Below, in pieces: positions 9,991 through 20,900 of a stretch of DNA of 64,000 nt. The notes below the pieces were generated by a model. That model was given only the letters and a program-made list of their open reading frames with translations, ran no database searches and had not been told where the DNA came from. The stretch covers positions 3,856,001 to 3,920,000 of the forward strand of contig JAJKFH010000948.1 of the NCBI GenBank assembly GCA_023333565.1. Direction: 5' to 3'. Each line of letters opens with the position of its first letter. The first letter of the stretch is position 1. The stretch is from Puffinus mauretanicus. Lineage: Eukaryota; Chordata; Aves; Procellariiformes; Procellariidae. The translations under genes and the position numbers were made by a program.

Positions 9991-12900
9991 ATTGTCTTAA
10001 ATTCACCTTCATAAGCTAAAATAAACGTTAATTAAATAAAGCATTATGGACTTGGTAAAGCTTTACAAAACTCATGCCTAGCAATTAGAAAGTACTGAAG
10101 TCTACAATTATTTTTGAAACTGAGAAATGGGAAAAACCCTGCAACACCTGCACAAACGGCATTTTTCCTTTGCCATTTAAAACAACAAAAAGAAACACAA
10201 CAGTATCCTGCTTTTAAATGTGCAATTCTCAAGCAGCCATGCCATGACACACATGTAGTCAATTTATTTGTGTAAAGCACGAAGCAGAGCTGCTCTACCC
10301 TGTACCAAATGATACATGAAATTTGTTCACTGTTTAATAAGGCAATCTCGTAACGTTACTGTTAATGTTTTACATAGCGACAAAACAGCTCTGCCTAAAT
10401 TTTGTTAAAAATTGTGAAGTTGCGGTCATTTAACCTCCCTTTCGTAACTGCAAGCTAACCCAATCAATAAGCTAGAAACGTGTATAGCATTTCTTCAGCC
10501 ATGAAAGGAAGGTATTTCTGCCACAGTGGCCTGAAAAGCCAGCATTCCCCGGGCACGCTCCATAGATGCGGCTCACGTCTGGATTCATACGGGAACCCAT
10601 GAGGACAGACGAAGCTTCCCTCTCTTCCTGGCCCTAGCGGATTTCCTCATTGAACGAGTAAAACCCGATTAAGGACCAAACATCCACCGGCTGCTGGTAC
10701 GGATGTTAGCAACTCAGGGAATTGCCCACCATTCAGTGAAACCTGCTGCTGACAGCACGGGCACATCCAGGCTGGGAACCTCTGACTTGCAAGAAAAGGC
10801 AAGAAGCAGTATCTCAAGGCTGAAATCAGCTCAGATAAAACAGACAGGCGGTCCCCGTCGGTGTGCGCGACAGCGTTGCCATCGGCTTCCGCAGGAGCAG
10901 ATTCGCACCCACACACTTTGCTGTACAGAACCGCAAGCACATCTTCACCTTACGACTGGATTTGCCTCCTTGAGCTATGTCACGAGCGATCCGACTGAAG
11001 TTAATGCAGTTACTGTAACTTCTGTTCATATACATGATATCCGAGTCTGGCTGTGGACAGGTTTACACAGATGAAAATGGCTACGTAGGATTCAGGAGGT
11101 TTGTTCAGAAATGCCCTCAGACTCCAGTGCTCATCTCCGAGATGCACTAACGACACGCTTTCTCATTTCAAATTCAAATTCTCTAATGAATCTTTGGATA
11201 CCTAGCAATCGAGACAAGTTTTTAATCAGCACTGCATCTGAGAAATCCTGGTTACTCTTCAAAGCATCCTAGATCTCGCTCTTCATCAGGATTTTAGAAA
11301 GCAGATATGCTATTACATCAGCTAAATACAAGGAGGGGAAGTACGTTCTATCTACTGCTTTTTGTAGAAGGTTAGCTTAAAAGGTCACGATCAAACAGGC
11401 TCATTTTTAACAGGAATTAAGGCATTTTATTTACAAAAAGAGCAGCAAGCTATGTCATGCTCTGGAAGCCAAAGAAACATTGCACACGTACGGTTTCATT
11501 ACTACAGCACTAGTAACGGCATCTTTCCTTCACCCGTCGCTCCCTGTTCTACTTTCTGAGTTAGGCACTACAAGACTTCCTACCAAACTCAGAAACTCAG
11601 GAAATTAAACCTAACAAAACTACTGTAGCCCACTAGCATGTACTTTAAAGCTGTCTTCTATTTATCTGAAAATTAATTTACGATATGTTAGAGCTAAAAA
11701 TAAAAAAGCTGCTGAAGCAATCGCAGTCTTTTTCAGTCCGTGCAGTGTGAAGTAGAGCAGTAAATTGCAGCGAGCAGGCAGCATGGCTCTTGAAACTCAC
11801 CCAGCTTCTGCTCTGACAAAAGAGATTGCTTAGGACTTCATCTTGCTGCTGCCCTCGTTGTTTAATTAACAGACTAATAAATCCACTGCTGGCATATTGT
11901 GTATTTGTTTCTCCTCTTTAAAAACCCCAAACCCGCCTGTGGTTTACACTAGGGCTGACTGCTATTTAGCAGGACCGCTGCCAGCACCGTGCCTGTCACC
12001 AGAAGGCAGGGGGAACCGGCAGCCGCAGGCAGCTGCCCGGGGCCCGGCCGGGGCCGGGCCGGCACGGCGCTCACCGACCGACCTCCGACAGGTTTTGGCA
12101 TTTTTAATTCGAGACTGGCAGCGTTTCCCCTTCCTCTGCCGCGGCCGCGCGGCCGGGCCGAGGGACCCACGGCTGGGACGGCTCAGTGACCCTTTCACAG
12201 GCTTTCGGCAGCTGCGCTTGGCGGGCAGGCAGGCGGGCACACGGGCGAGAACCGACGCCTGCGGCCGCGGGCTCCCCCGCAGCCGGCCGCCGGCCGGATC
12301 CGCCCCGAGAGCCGCAGCGCCCCGGCTCCCCCCACCGCGGCCGCTCCCTCCTCGCCCGGCGCCCCGGCTCCAAACGGCGGCGGCCCGGGAGGGGAGTTGC
12401 GAGCACCGGCTGCCTGCCGCCCCTCAGGGCCGGAGCGCGCCGGGCCAGCCCCAACAACCCCCTGCAACAAACACACCCCAAACCAAGCCCCGCTCGCCAA
12501 CCGCTCCGGTCGTGCCGACGGAGGGGCGGCCACGGCAGCAGGGTCGGGACGCCCCCCCCGCGGGGGCAAGGCGCGGCAGCCACCTCTTCCCGCTCCTGAC
12601 CTTTCCTCACCCCAGCTCACCCTGCCGGCCCCTGCCCCTGCCGCCCTGCTGCCGGCCGAGCCCCCTCTCCCCCGACCGCCGCCACCACAGCGCTCCCGGG
12701 GCGGGTTGCGCTCAGCGCGGCGGGGCGCCGACACCTGCCCGCCGGCTCCGACCTCGGCGGCTCGCCGTCCCGAGAGAGGGAAGGAGGGAGGGAAGGCACC
12801 GCGGCCCGCCGGCCAGCGCGGCTGCTGCCACTGCCCGGGGCCGCTCCTGCTCGGAGGCGAGCGGCGGCCGGTCCGTCCCGGGTCGCGGCGGGTGGCTTAC

Positions 12901-12944
12901 CCGCTGGGAGGCTTGCTGGCCCCGGGGCGCACGAGGGCTTCCAT
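12901..12944 (-). CDS. Candidate first coding exon of a leftward gene
   Basis: On the minus strand an ATG in good Kozak context (GGCGATGG, G at -3 and +4) opens MEALVRPGASKPPS plus two bases (GG). It then meets a consensus donor, GG/GTAAGCCACC, at 12900. It sits in the middle of the CpG island, with GC-rich leader sequence upstream. If spliced, the last codon is completed by the next exon (GGN, glycine). I do not recognise the N-terminus. The rest of the protein would lie to the left, partly or wholly outside the window. Without transcript data the ATG could be a chance start, but position, Kozak context and donor agree. Confidence 0.5.
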
Positions 12945-13206
12945 CGCCGGGCCCCTCTCGCCGCTTCTTAGAGGACGGGCCGGTCCGGACGCGGTCCCGC
13001 AGCGGGGCAGCGGCGAAGGTCGGCGGCGGGGGGGATGGAGAAGGAGGGAAGAGGGAGAGGAGAGCAGAGGAATGAGAGCCGGCCTCGCCCCCTCCCTCAC
13101 CCCCGCCTCCCCCCGCGGCACTCCCCACCCCGGCCGCGGGCTGCGGGCGGGGGTGCCCCGCCGAGGCGGCACACGGCGGCCCCTCGCCGCCCCCCGCCCG
13201 CCTTAC

Positions 13207-13487
13207 CGGGCCGGCAGGGAAGCAACGCCGCGCCGCGGGCACTGACAGCTCGGAGGGAGCTGCCCGGCCGGGCACGGCGGGGCGAGGGTCAGGCGGCGGG
13301 ACGGGCTGCGCTGCCGGCGCGGCCCCCGGGGGCGAGCGGCTGGGCTGGGCTGGGGGCGGCCGCTGCCGCTCAGCGGCCCGGGCAGCCCGGGAGCGCGGGC
13401 GGGCGGGCGGGGGCGGGGGCGCTGCAAACCCGTTTCCATGTGACCGGCCGGGACAAACGCGAACAGGGCGGCTGCCCCCGCGGGCAC
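13207..13487 (-). other. Possible alternative first exon (5' leader)
   Basis: A second minus-strand donor, CCCG/GTAAGGCGGG, lies at 13206, about 300 bases upstream of the first. The sequence feeding into it is open with in-frame ATGs near 13487 and 13439 (second one METGLQRPRP...), but it is proline/arginine-rich as expected of GC-rich non-coding sequence. I interpret it as a possible alternative, mainly untranslated first exon. The 5' boundary is arbitrary. Confidence 0.3.
13397..13419 (+). other. G-quadruplex-capable GC-box cluster
   Basis: Five consecutive runs of three to five G separated by single C residues. It matches the G-quadruplex pattern and includes overlapping Sp1/KLF-type GC boxes. 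It lies upstream of both minus-strand donors in the CpG island. Confidence 0.7.
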
Positions 13488-13720
13488 TGCCGGGGCGGCC
13501 GCCCACGCCGCGGCGGGGGAGAGGAGGGGATGGGGAAACCCGCCGGAGAGCCCCCACCGGCAGCACCAGCTCAGAAAACCCTCGTGCGCCTCTTTTGCCA
13601 GAAACTTGGCAAAACCAGAGCTTGCCAGGCGGCTGTCCCCCGAGGCCGAGCCCCGCGGGGAACGAAGGCTTTTCGTGAGCCTTACGCCTGGCCCAGCACC
13701 TAACGTTGCGGCGTAAGGCT

Positions 13721-16700
13721 TGCTCCTTGTTACCTTTATTCTTACAGATGTTTTTTTTTATTTTCTCGGAGGCGGCGCAAACAACTCTTTTAAAATTAGT
13801 AGCGGCTTCGGTCAAGAGAGGGGCTGAAGGGCAGCGGCTGGGCAGGCACGGCAAAGCAGGCTTCTCCAGGGGTGTTTCAACCCAGCGGTGCGGGCCCAGC
13901 AGCGTGGGCCCCCTGCACCCCCAGCCTCGCGCCCCGAGCGGTGCGAAGGGCCCGCCGGCACAGCCCTGGCCGCAATGCAGGCGGCACGTTAACATGTCGG
14001 CATGCCGTTGCAGAAATACTCCCCTCCCGCCGTTTGCCCAGGAGAGCAACTGCGAGGCTTGCGTGCGAATGGAGAACCAAGCTGGAGGCTGGGGAGCCTG
14101 GCGTGTGTTACTGCAGTATGTGCCTGCTCTCGGGTGTGCCTGGCGTTGGGCACCCTGGCTTCTCTCGGGCGTTTCAGGAGTTCCTCTGGTCCCCTCTAAC
14201 CCTCTCCATTAGCTTCACCTTGCTTTCCCGGCCACGGTGGGTGGATGGCAGAGGTGGCAGATGGGTCAGGCCACCAGCCAAGACAGGGACCAGAGACAGG
14301 ACCAAGGAGGCTGAGTAAAGTGATGGTGAGAAACTCGGGCGAGGGAGTGCGAGGGGAAGGGGAGGTGCTGCCTGACTTGCCTTTTCACGTGGCTGCCTTG
14401 GCAACAGTCCCACAGGTTCTGGTTAATGGTCACCCCTTTCCCCAAACCATTCCATCCCCTCAGGCTTGAGCTCCTATCTCTGTGTATTTTGCCCATCGGA
14501 AAGTCTCTTGCCCAGCACAGTGACCAGAGTAAACGGAAGCAGCTTCTCTGGCCCCAAAAACGAGAGTTTCTTCCTCAGCAACCAAGACTTGGCAAATCTG
14601 GGTAAGAAGCTGCATGCAAGTAACGCTGTTGCTATCTGCTAGAAACCCCCATCCCAGGCAGATTGTAAATATTTTGAAACATTCAGACATTGGATTAATT
14701 TGCCAGGAACAGAAAGGAAAAGGACGCATTCATCTTTTCTGTACTACCTGAATGGAAGATTACCGTAAATGCTCACCTTTGTCTTGTACCAAGGCTTTTG
14801 CATTGCGATCGAAATATCTATTTCTGTGCATTTATCCCAATGTATAACAGAGCACTTATTGTAGTATAGTCATCCTTAATTTTGTCTTCTCTGGCTTTGG
14901 CAAGGGTCGCCCCTTAATTCCCGTCTCCTCATTAGAGAGTTAAGAATGCTGCTTTCCGTTCCCTCCTCTCCACCCCTGACATACACAGATGGTCTAAGGG
15001 CAAGGGAGGCAGCTGGCTGTCCTAGCTGTAGGTAGAGAAACAAAAATACAAGTTTGCAGAAGCAAAACATCGATCTCTAATTTCCCTGTTACTGTGGGTA
15101 GGAGTTGACTGAGTCACCACAGTTCAGTAATTACCCCGGTCATCTGAGCCACATGCCACGGTAATGAGCCACATGCATGTTCCTAATTTGCGCCCTTATG
15201 AAAATAAATAGGCTAGCTTACATACTTCATTTTGCAAGTGGATTGGTTCAGAGACTGCACACCGTCAGTTACCATAGCTCCAGGAATGAATGGTGATCTA
15301 TTAAATCACAGGAACTTGATTTCATAGCTCTGTTCATCATTTATTCAGTCATTTTTCATCTCCCCTTTTTACTCCCTAAATCTAAATGAACTCTTCCCTG
15401 TCCTAGGATAGACGCTAAAGCTGCACGGGCACAAAACCTCTGCAGAAACCCCCAAACCTGCCCCTGTCCACATCATTAGCAAACTACATTGCTCCAGTTA
15501 TTTCAAGAACCTGAAAGAACTTCCCTTGCCTCAGCTGTAACTTCTGCCGTGATACACCCGAGTGGAGGTGTAAAGCACAAAACAACAAAATAGTATTTGC
15601 TTATTATATTCACTACTTTTTATATAGCACAGCAAAAGAGCAAAAGCCTATTAATCGCTGAAATCATGATCTTAATGAGCGCCAGCAGCACCGACTGCCC
15701 ACGGCCCCGGTTCTTCAGTCCCATTTAGCTGATGGAAAACCCGGCTGAATTGCAGGGAGCAGACTCTGCGATACAACACGGGAATCTGCCTTTCTGCAGG
15801 CTCCTTGGCACTGGGCCTGGCTCTCAAAAAAAGGGCAAAGGGGGCATTTCTAGTGTGCATTGTAATCCCCACAATCCCGGAGCTACGCTCGTTTTTTAGG
15901 CAAAGGGCATTAGTTCGGAGAGGGGCTGCACGAGTATTTGCCAATCTCATAAAATGTCTGTGAGACTAAGCATGTTCAGCCCCCCCCAGGACTGTTTTTA
16001 ACCCTTTCCTGACTGTATAGCTCCATCTCCGTTTAGATGGGCCTCCTCAATATATTTCCTAAGAAAATTAAGTCCTTTAGATGACAAAATCCTTGCTGTA
16101 AAATAGTTTAGGCCCTTAAAAATGAAAAATTAATCACCAGTGCAATTTCACATTTCTGCTTTTATACAGTCTTCAAATCATTATTCCTATTTTTCCTCAC
16201 CTTCACTGCTAGTAGTAATACCGAATCAAACCTTTAAGGCTATTTTTTTCTTCAGCTAAAACTGGTCTGCAATATTTCAGGAATTTGAGTTTATAGTATA
16301 AACTTAACTGAACACGTAAGGAATCTAGTAAGACAAGTCTAATACCTAATAATTTGTTTCTAATGTATCAAAAAGAGGTTAAAATTAACTCAGCATTAGC
16401 TAACATGCACCAGTTAACCAAGCCTTTAGTCTAGCACATATCTCTTCCTACGATTTAGCTGTTTGAGGACCTACAATTAGAAACCAGGTTTGAGCTTAAA
16501 AGCCAAGGCAAAAATAACAAACCTGAATTTATAGCAGGAAAAGATTGTGCACAGAATGTGTTAGTTAATGTGGTTAGGTTTAGTTAATAGCAATAGGTTT
16601 AGTTAGATTAACCACATGAATCCTTTTCCCATTCTAAGCAATCTAGAAATTGCAATTTAAGCATTAGTCCCTGTAAGAGAGTTGACTTACTGTACAATTG

Positions 16701-17148
16701 CAAAATTCCTGGCTATGTAATTATAGAAATTGGAGCTGTGTAGCCTCAAGCTCACAAAATTCTTTTATTTTGCTATCCACAGAAAAAAAGAAGAAGAAAA
16801 AAAGAAGGGAAATGAGATTTTCAGGGCTTGCTAGACCATTTCCTGGAGTCCCAGACACCCCTTCTTCAGAAAGTTGTTTTGGGATTTAGCCCTGCAGGTC
16901 CTATTGTTTTTATTAGGAACCTGAAATAACTGTTTGTGAGCAAACGATACAAATTTTAGAGGAACGTTTCAAAATAACGAATAAAACCAGTAAGTAGTTT
17001 TGAACAAATACCACGTCATTGCTGGTCCATACAAGACTAACACAACATTATCAAATACCACTGAAGAGGCTGAATTTGCTTCAGAAAGGCACCATGACTC
17101 GATGAGTGGGGCACTCAAGGGGGAACGGGGATATTGTGCTTGGATCTG
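13721..17148. other. Flank of the CpG island, no gene
   Basis: GC-rich and CpG-containing until about 14.1 kb, then falling to AT-rich. Region 15.95-16.72 kb is strongly AT-rich, with many TAAT-type motifs and a repeated TAGGTTTAGTTA. A 12-bp direct repeat TGAGCCACATGC occurs at 15145-15156 and 15165-15176. No exon is supported. Confidence 0.55.
16568..16617. repeat. Inverted repeat enclosing a direct repeat
   Basis: ATGTGGTTA at 16568-16576 is the exact reverse complement of TAACCACAT at 16609-16617. Between and overlapping them TAGGTTTAGTTA occurs twice (16575-16586 and 16594-16605). Each TGTGGTTA arm also resembles a RUNX site (TGTGGTTA/TAACCACA). Confidence 0.7.
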
Positions 17149-17310
17149 CCCATAGTCACATAGCAAACCATGGGCAAGTTTCTGGTTCTTCTTTTGTTCC
17201 TCTTGCTTGTCTTGTGTCATGCCGAGGAGCCTCCTTTCTGGCTCGGTGCCAGACTGCACTTGTACAGCATCTAGCAGAGAGCAAAGACAGTTCCTGCCCT
17301 GGACAACCTG
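17149..17310. repeat. Probable ancient amniote repeat fragments
   Basis: CCCATAGTCACATAGCAAAC at 17149-17168 resembles the antisense MIR-like block CCCAAGGTCACACAGCAAG. About 80 bases on, TTGTACAGCATCTAGCAGAG followed by CAAAGACAGTTCCTGCCCTG (about 17259-17300) resembles another old sauropsid repeat block (CTGTACAAACACATAGTAAGAGACAGTCCCTGCCC). Their order does not match one element, so they are probably two insertions. Confidence 0.35.
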
Positions 17311-17780
17311 GGGGTTTTGGAACAGCGATTTTAGTTTTCTTCATGGTTTTAGAGACTTGCGTGTAAGAAGTCTGTGATGTCAATTGAGGCTCCCAAGGAA
17401 AGAACCAAGAGATACTAATCATCCGAAAACATGACAAAGCAGCCATCTGAAAGAGCACGTGGGTACAGATACAGGTTTATGTAGCTTTAGCTGAGATAGC
17501 TCATACTATTTCTGAGTTACCAGGTAATTACCTCCCGTGTATGTAGAAATACTGAAGCTTGCCCTTTGTCTTGTTATCTCTCAACCTGTTCTGTTTTGAA
17601 AGACAAATCCCTTCAGAGATTTTTTCTTTTATTTCCCAAAACTGACCGAAGACAGTGAAGAGTTTGGAGGGTATTTGGCCTTAAGACACCTAGAAAAAGG
17701 AATTGGGAGTGTGATGGAGAAAGCTAGAGACTCTTTCCCAGCCTCTGCATGGAAAAGGCTGTTGAGGAAACCCCTGCTTG
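17311..17780. other. Non-coding
   Basis: Ordinary AT-rich sequence. Open frames of about 90-100 codons on the minus strand have no splice or promoter support. Confidence 0.5.
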
Positions 17781-17937
17781 ACCGTTCACTCCTGCCTTCA
17801 AACGGCGGTGTGGTCTGGAAAGCGGCGAGGTGGCGAGAGGGACGGCACAGCACGGCAGAGGAGCGGGCGCGTGATGCAGCGCCGGCCCAACGCTGCTGCT
17901 CGGGAGCCGCGGGGCAGATCACGCACTGTCATGCCAG
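17781..17937 (+). promoter_or_regulatory. CpG mini-island
   Basis: About 150 bases with a dozen or more CpGs in a CpG-poor background, including GCGGGCGCG and GCCGGCCC. It overlaps the candidate first coding exon described separately and may be a small alternative promoter. No TATA box is evident. Confidence 0.45.
17874..17937 (+). CDS. Candidate first coding exon, hypothetical three-exon gene
   Basis: An ATG at 17874 (G at -3) opens MQRRPNAAAREPRGRSRTVM, then one more proline codon and one base, ending at a CAG/GTGAAAAT donor. It lies inside the CpG mini-island. The single base carried out completes an alanine codon with the exon at 22895-22985, which is open in that frame. No signal peptide, domain or known family is visible. 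The composition is basic and could be only a consequence of GC richness. It could equally be the 5' end of a non-coding RNA. Confidence 0.27.
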
Positions 17938-20900
17938 GTGAAAATATTCTGGAAAGGGAGGGACCTTTTGCCTTAGAGAGTATTTCAGAGCACGCGTCCA
18001 GGGCGGGGAACGTGATGACCATGAACAGAGATGGGGAAATGGTTTAAAACCACGATGTGAACATAATGAGAGGAATTTCTGTGAACGACGCAGCCATCAG
18101 GAAATTAAAACCGGGTTATTTTAAATGTGGCTAAAAGTGGACACGGCAGACATCAGCATAACCCAGACTGAAGCTGCTATGTCTCTATAACATGCTGACA
18201 CAGTCTTGAATGTAAGAACCGTAGAACTTTGGGGATTTTAATTTAAAGGTTCGGTATTGGTTATGTGCTTATTCTTCCATTCTTCCTCTTTTTTTCCCAA
18301 TTTTCATCTTTTTTTATAGTCTGTTGCTTTTCCCTAACATTTCATTCTATGTATTTTGGACAAGTAGCTGCCTATTTCCTCTCTTTTCTCCCATACCTCT
18401 TATGTAAACTTTTTTCAGGATTTGAAACCCCGGGCCTAGTCTATAATTAAACTGACATTAATGAAAGGATATTTACCTGGACAGACCCAGTGGGCCAGAG
18501 CTCGTATTCTTGGGCTCAGCTGTGGTGAGAACCTTCCTAGGCAAGATGCTAATCTAAGATGCTTCCCAAAATCAGAGTTGCATGACTCATACCCATCTGA
18601 GAACAGTGTCAGAGGAGACAATACTATTATCCAAGAAAAATATAAAATTAGTCTTCAAGACCATGTCATATTGTATGCCTGAAAAAAGCCTTTGGGCAGT
18701 CTTGACCAGCTTACAAGCCAAATTTGAATCAAAACATTAGCTAATTTATGTAAATGTATCTTCGTTGTACTGAGCTGGGTAGTCCCACTCAGCGTGCCGG
18801 TCAGGGTGACCCAGCCGCAGCCCGTCCTCACTGTGAGGTTTTTGCTCTGTGTTTGCCGCGCCGAGGAGAGTCTGAGGTTGTCAAAGCAGCATTTCAGAGA
18901 AGCGACTCACCGCCTCCCAGGTGCTGGTGCCGCTAAAACTCCCTTCGTCCTTACCTCTTTCTCTAATGAAAATCAGTTGTGCTCTGCCTAGAATTACCCT
19001 CTCTTTCAGCATTTTCGTGAAAGAGAAGTAGAGCTCTTGGGCCGCCCGGCCCAGCAGAACTAGCAGAAAGGGAAAATTAGCGAGCCTTCTGTGTAAATAA
19101 CTTTCCACGGATCTGAAAACAGTTCATTTAGAAGCGGCGTGAAGTCACAGCAGAGCACTTGGCTTTGGCATGACGCTCTTCCAGTCAATGGGGTACAGAC
19201 AGGCCAGGCTTTTGTAAAGCCAGGCAGGACTGACAAGGAGACGGCAGAAGGGACGCTCCTGTGCGTGGTCTAGTGCAGCAATGAAGAAAGCGGAAAGCTC
19301 TCTCTCTGTAAGCTACGGACGTGGCACGCTCCCAGTTTTCCTTACGCAGCACACTGCGTGCACAACACCACGTGGCTCCACCGCTGCAACCAGCCCGCGC
19401 CTCTCGCATGCATTGTACCCCGCTCTCCTCCCAGCACGCACGGTTGGTGCGATGGCAGCGAGGAGTGCCTGCCGCCTCTAAAACGCTGGCTTTCGCATGG
19501 GGCTTCAGCTACTAACTGCTGAAGTCGCTCGTGAAGTAAGTTAGTCCCTGCAGTGACCAAATGCTCTTAGAAAACAATTCTCAAGTGAGCTATGTCTGTA
19601 CCGAATACTCAATTCCAGGGTTTCTATTGCAAGAAGGCTATTTCTATTTTCATGTATATAATATAGCCAAGCTATAAGCAGAAGAATTATATCCACTCAC
19701 AGTCCTCTCTATAAATATTTAACACTGTATGACATAAGCTTTTTTAACAACATCCACAACTATATTTTAGCTCACAGACTGGGTTAAAATTTCTGCCACT
19801 TTTAAATAGATTTTTTCAGTACAGTCTTTCACTGAAATTCAGAAAGTTCCCATGGTTAGGAGGTAGTGGTATCTCAAGGTTTCGTTTTCAAGTTTCGGGA
19901 TGGATAAATAACAACATAAATTTTGTGGAATTTCATAGTTAGTTACGTAATTCTCATTTCACACTTGCATCATTTCATTTAAAGCAGTTAATCTTGATTG
20001 ATAGCAACATAAATGAAAACAGGACTTGGTTCTGTATTTAAATCAAAATGAATATGCTATAGATGAAGACAAATACATATGTACTTATGCAAAAACAGAA
20101 AAGTAGCAGGCTTGGTGCTGCTGCTATTTCTATTGAGTTACTTAATTCGTGGTTGCCTTAGTTGAACAACACCTTAAAGCACACAACGTTTTACATGCAT
20201 GTGAAAGCTCACCAATATTACACTTAACTTACATTCTTTGATTGTTTGGAAAAAATAAGACCCTTTGACATATCATCTCTAGAGTCCTTCATAAACTGAA
20301 CAGGGACTTGAATAACTGTGCACTGTTAAATTACTGCATGCACCCCCAAAGGCCTACCTTTTATTCATTCACACCCCAAATGTAGACCTCATGAACCTGC
20401 TGAAATCACTGCATTATATTAATATGAGACTCATACCCCTGAAGGATAGAGCATCAATGGATGCTATTGTCAGGAAAGCATCTGAAGAAGGCAGATGAAG
20501 TCTGGAGACTGACCTACATAAAGTCTCATATATATTTCAGACCCAGGTTACAAATGTGAGGAGGTAAATAATGAAATAACTTACCGTGAGGAATTCTCTC
20601 TGGGCATATTTGGATTGACATCATGTACAATAAATTGTTTCTGGCCACCACCATGTCATGACATGATCACTGGTGCAGAGGATGCTTTCCCACCACCTGC
20701 CCTTCTGAGGCCAGCAAAGATTTCTTACCTCTCCCTTCACACATTTCAGAAGCTTTACACCTTGATATCAATAAGTGACAAGACAGTAATACTTTTCTCT
20801 TTTTGCCAACATACCTTGAGACCAATCCTGCTGCTGATCTCCTTTTCCAGAAAATATGGGTTAGCTGGGTACGGCAAAGGAAGAGGAACACAGTCTTCCA

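Larger units (their letters stand above)
9426..11944. other. Non-coding flank of the CpG island
   Basis: Mixed composition. A probable MIR-like scrap lies at 9478-9530, a (CTG)5 run at 9976-9990, and a GC/CpG-richer patch at about 10.53-11.00 kb that opens long frames on both strands without splice signals. The GC content rises sharply from about 11.95 kb into the island. Confidence 0.5.
11945..13720. promoter_or_regulatory. CpG island, promoter region
   Basis: Nearly 1.8 kb of very GC-rich, CpG-dense sequence, in sharp contrast to the AT-rich flanks. It contains GC boxes such as GGGGCGGG at 12698-12705 and a G-run cluster at 13397-13419. I see no TATA box, so this is the broad CpG-type promoter of a housekeeping or developmental gene. 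Two minus-strand splice donors (12900 and 13206) place first exons inside it and favour a gene transcribed to the left. Divergent transcription to the right is possible but I find no convincing plus-strand first exon. The very long open frames here on both strands are a by-product of the scarcity of stop codons. Confidence 0.9.

Noticed and set aside
10647..11074. Open frames of 97 and 123 codons on opposite strands
   Set aside because: They arise in a GC patch and have no acceptor/donor pair or promoter signal.
11897..14049. Very long open frames on both strands (392 codons plus, 445 codons minus)
   Set aside because: They coincide with the CpG island, where stop codons are rare. The products are proline/arginine/glycine-rich, run on both strands at once and ignore splice sites.
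20591..20668. Minus-strand CACG/GTAAGT donor with an open frame upstream
   Set aside because: No acceptor with a pyrimidine tract; an in-frame stop lies just upstream.
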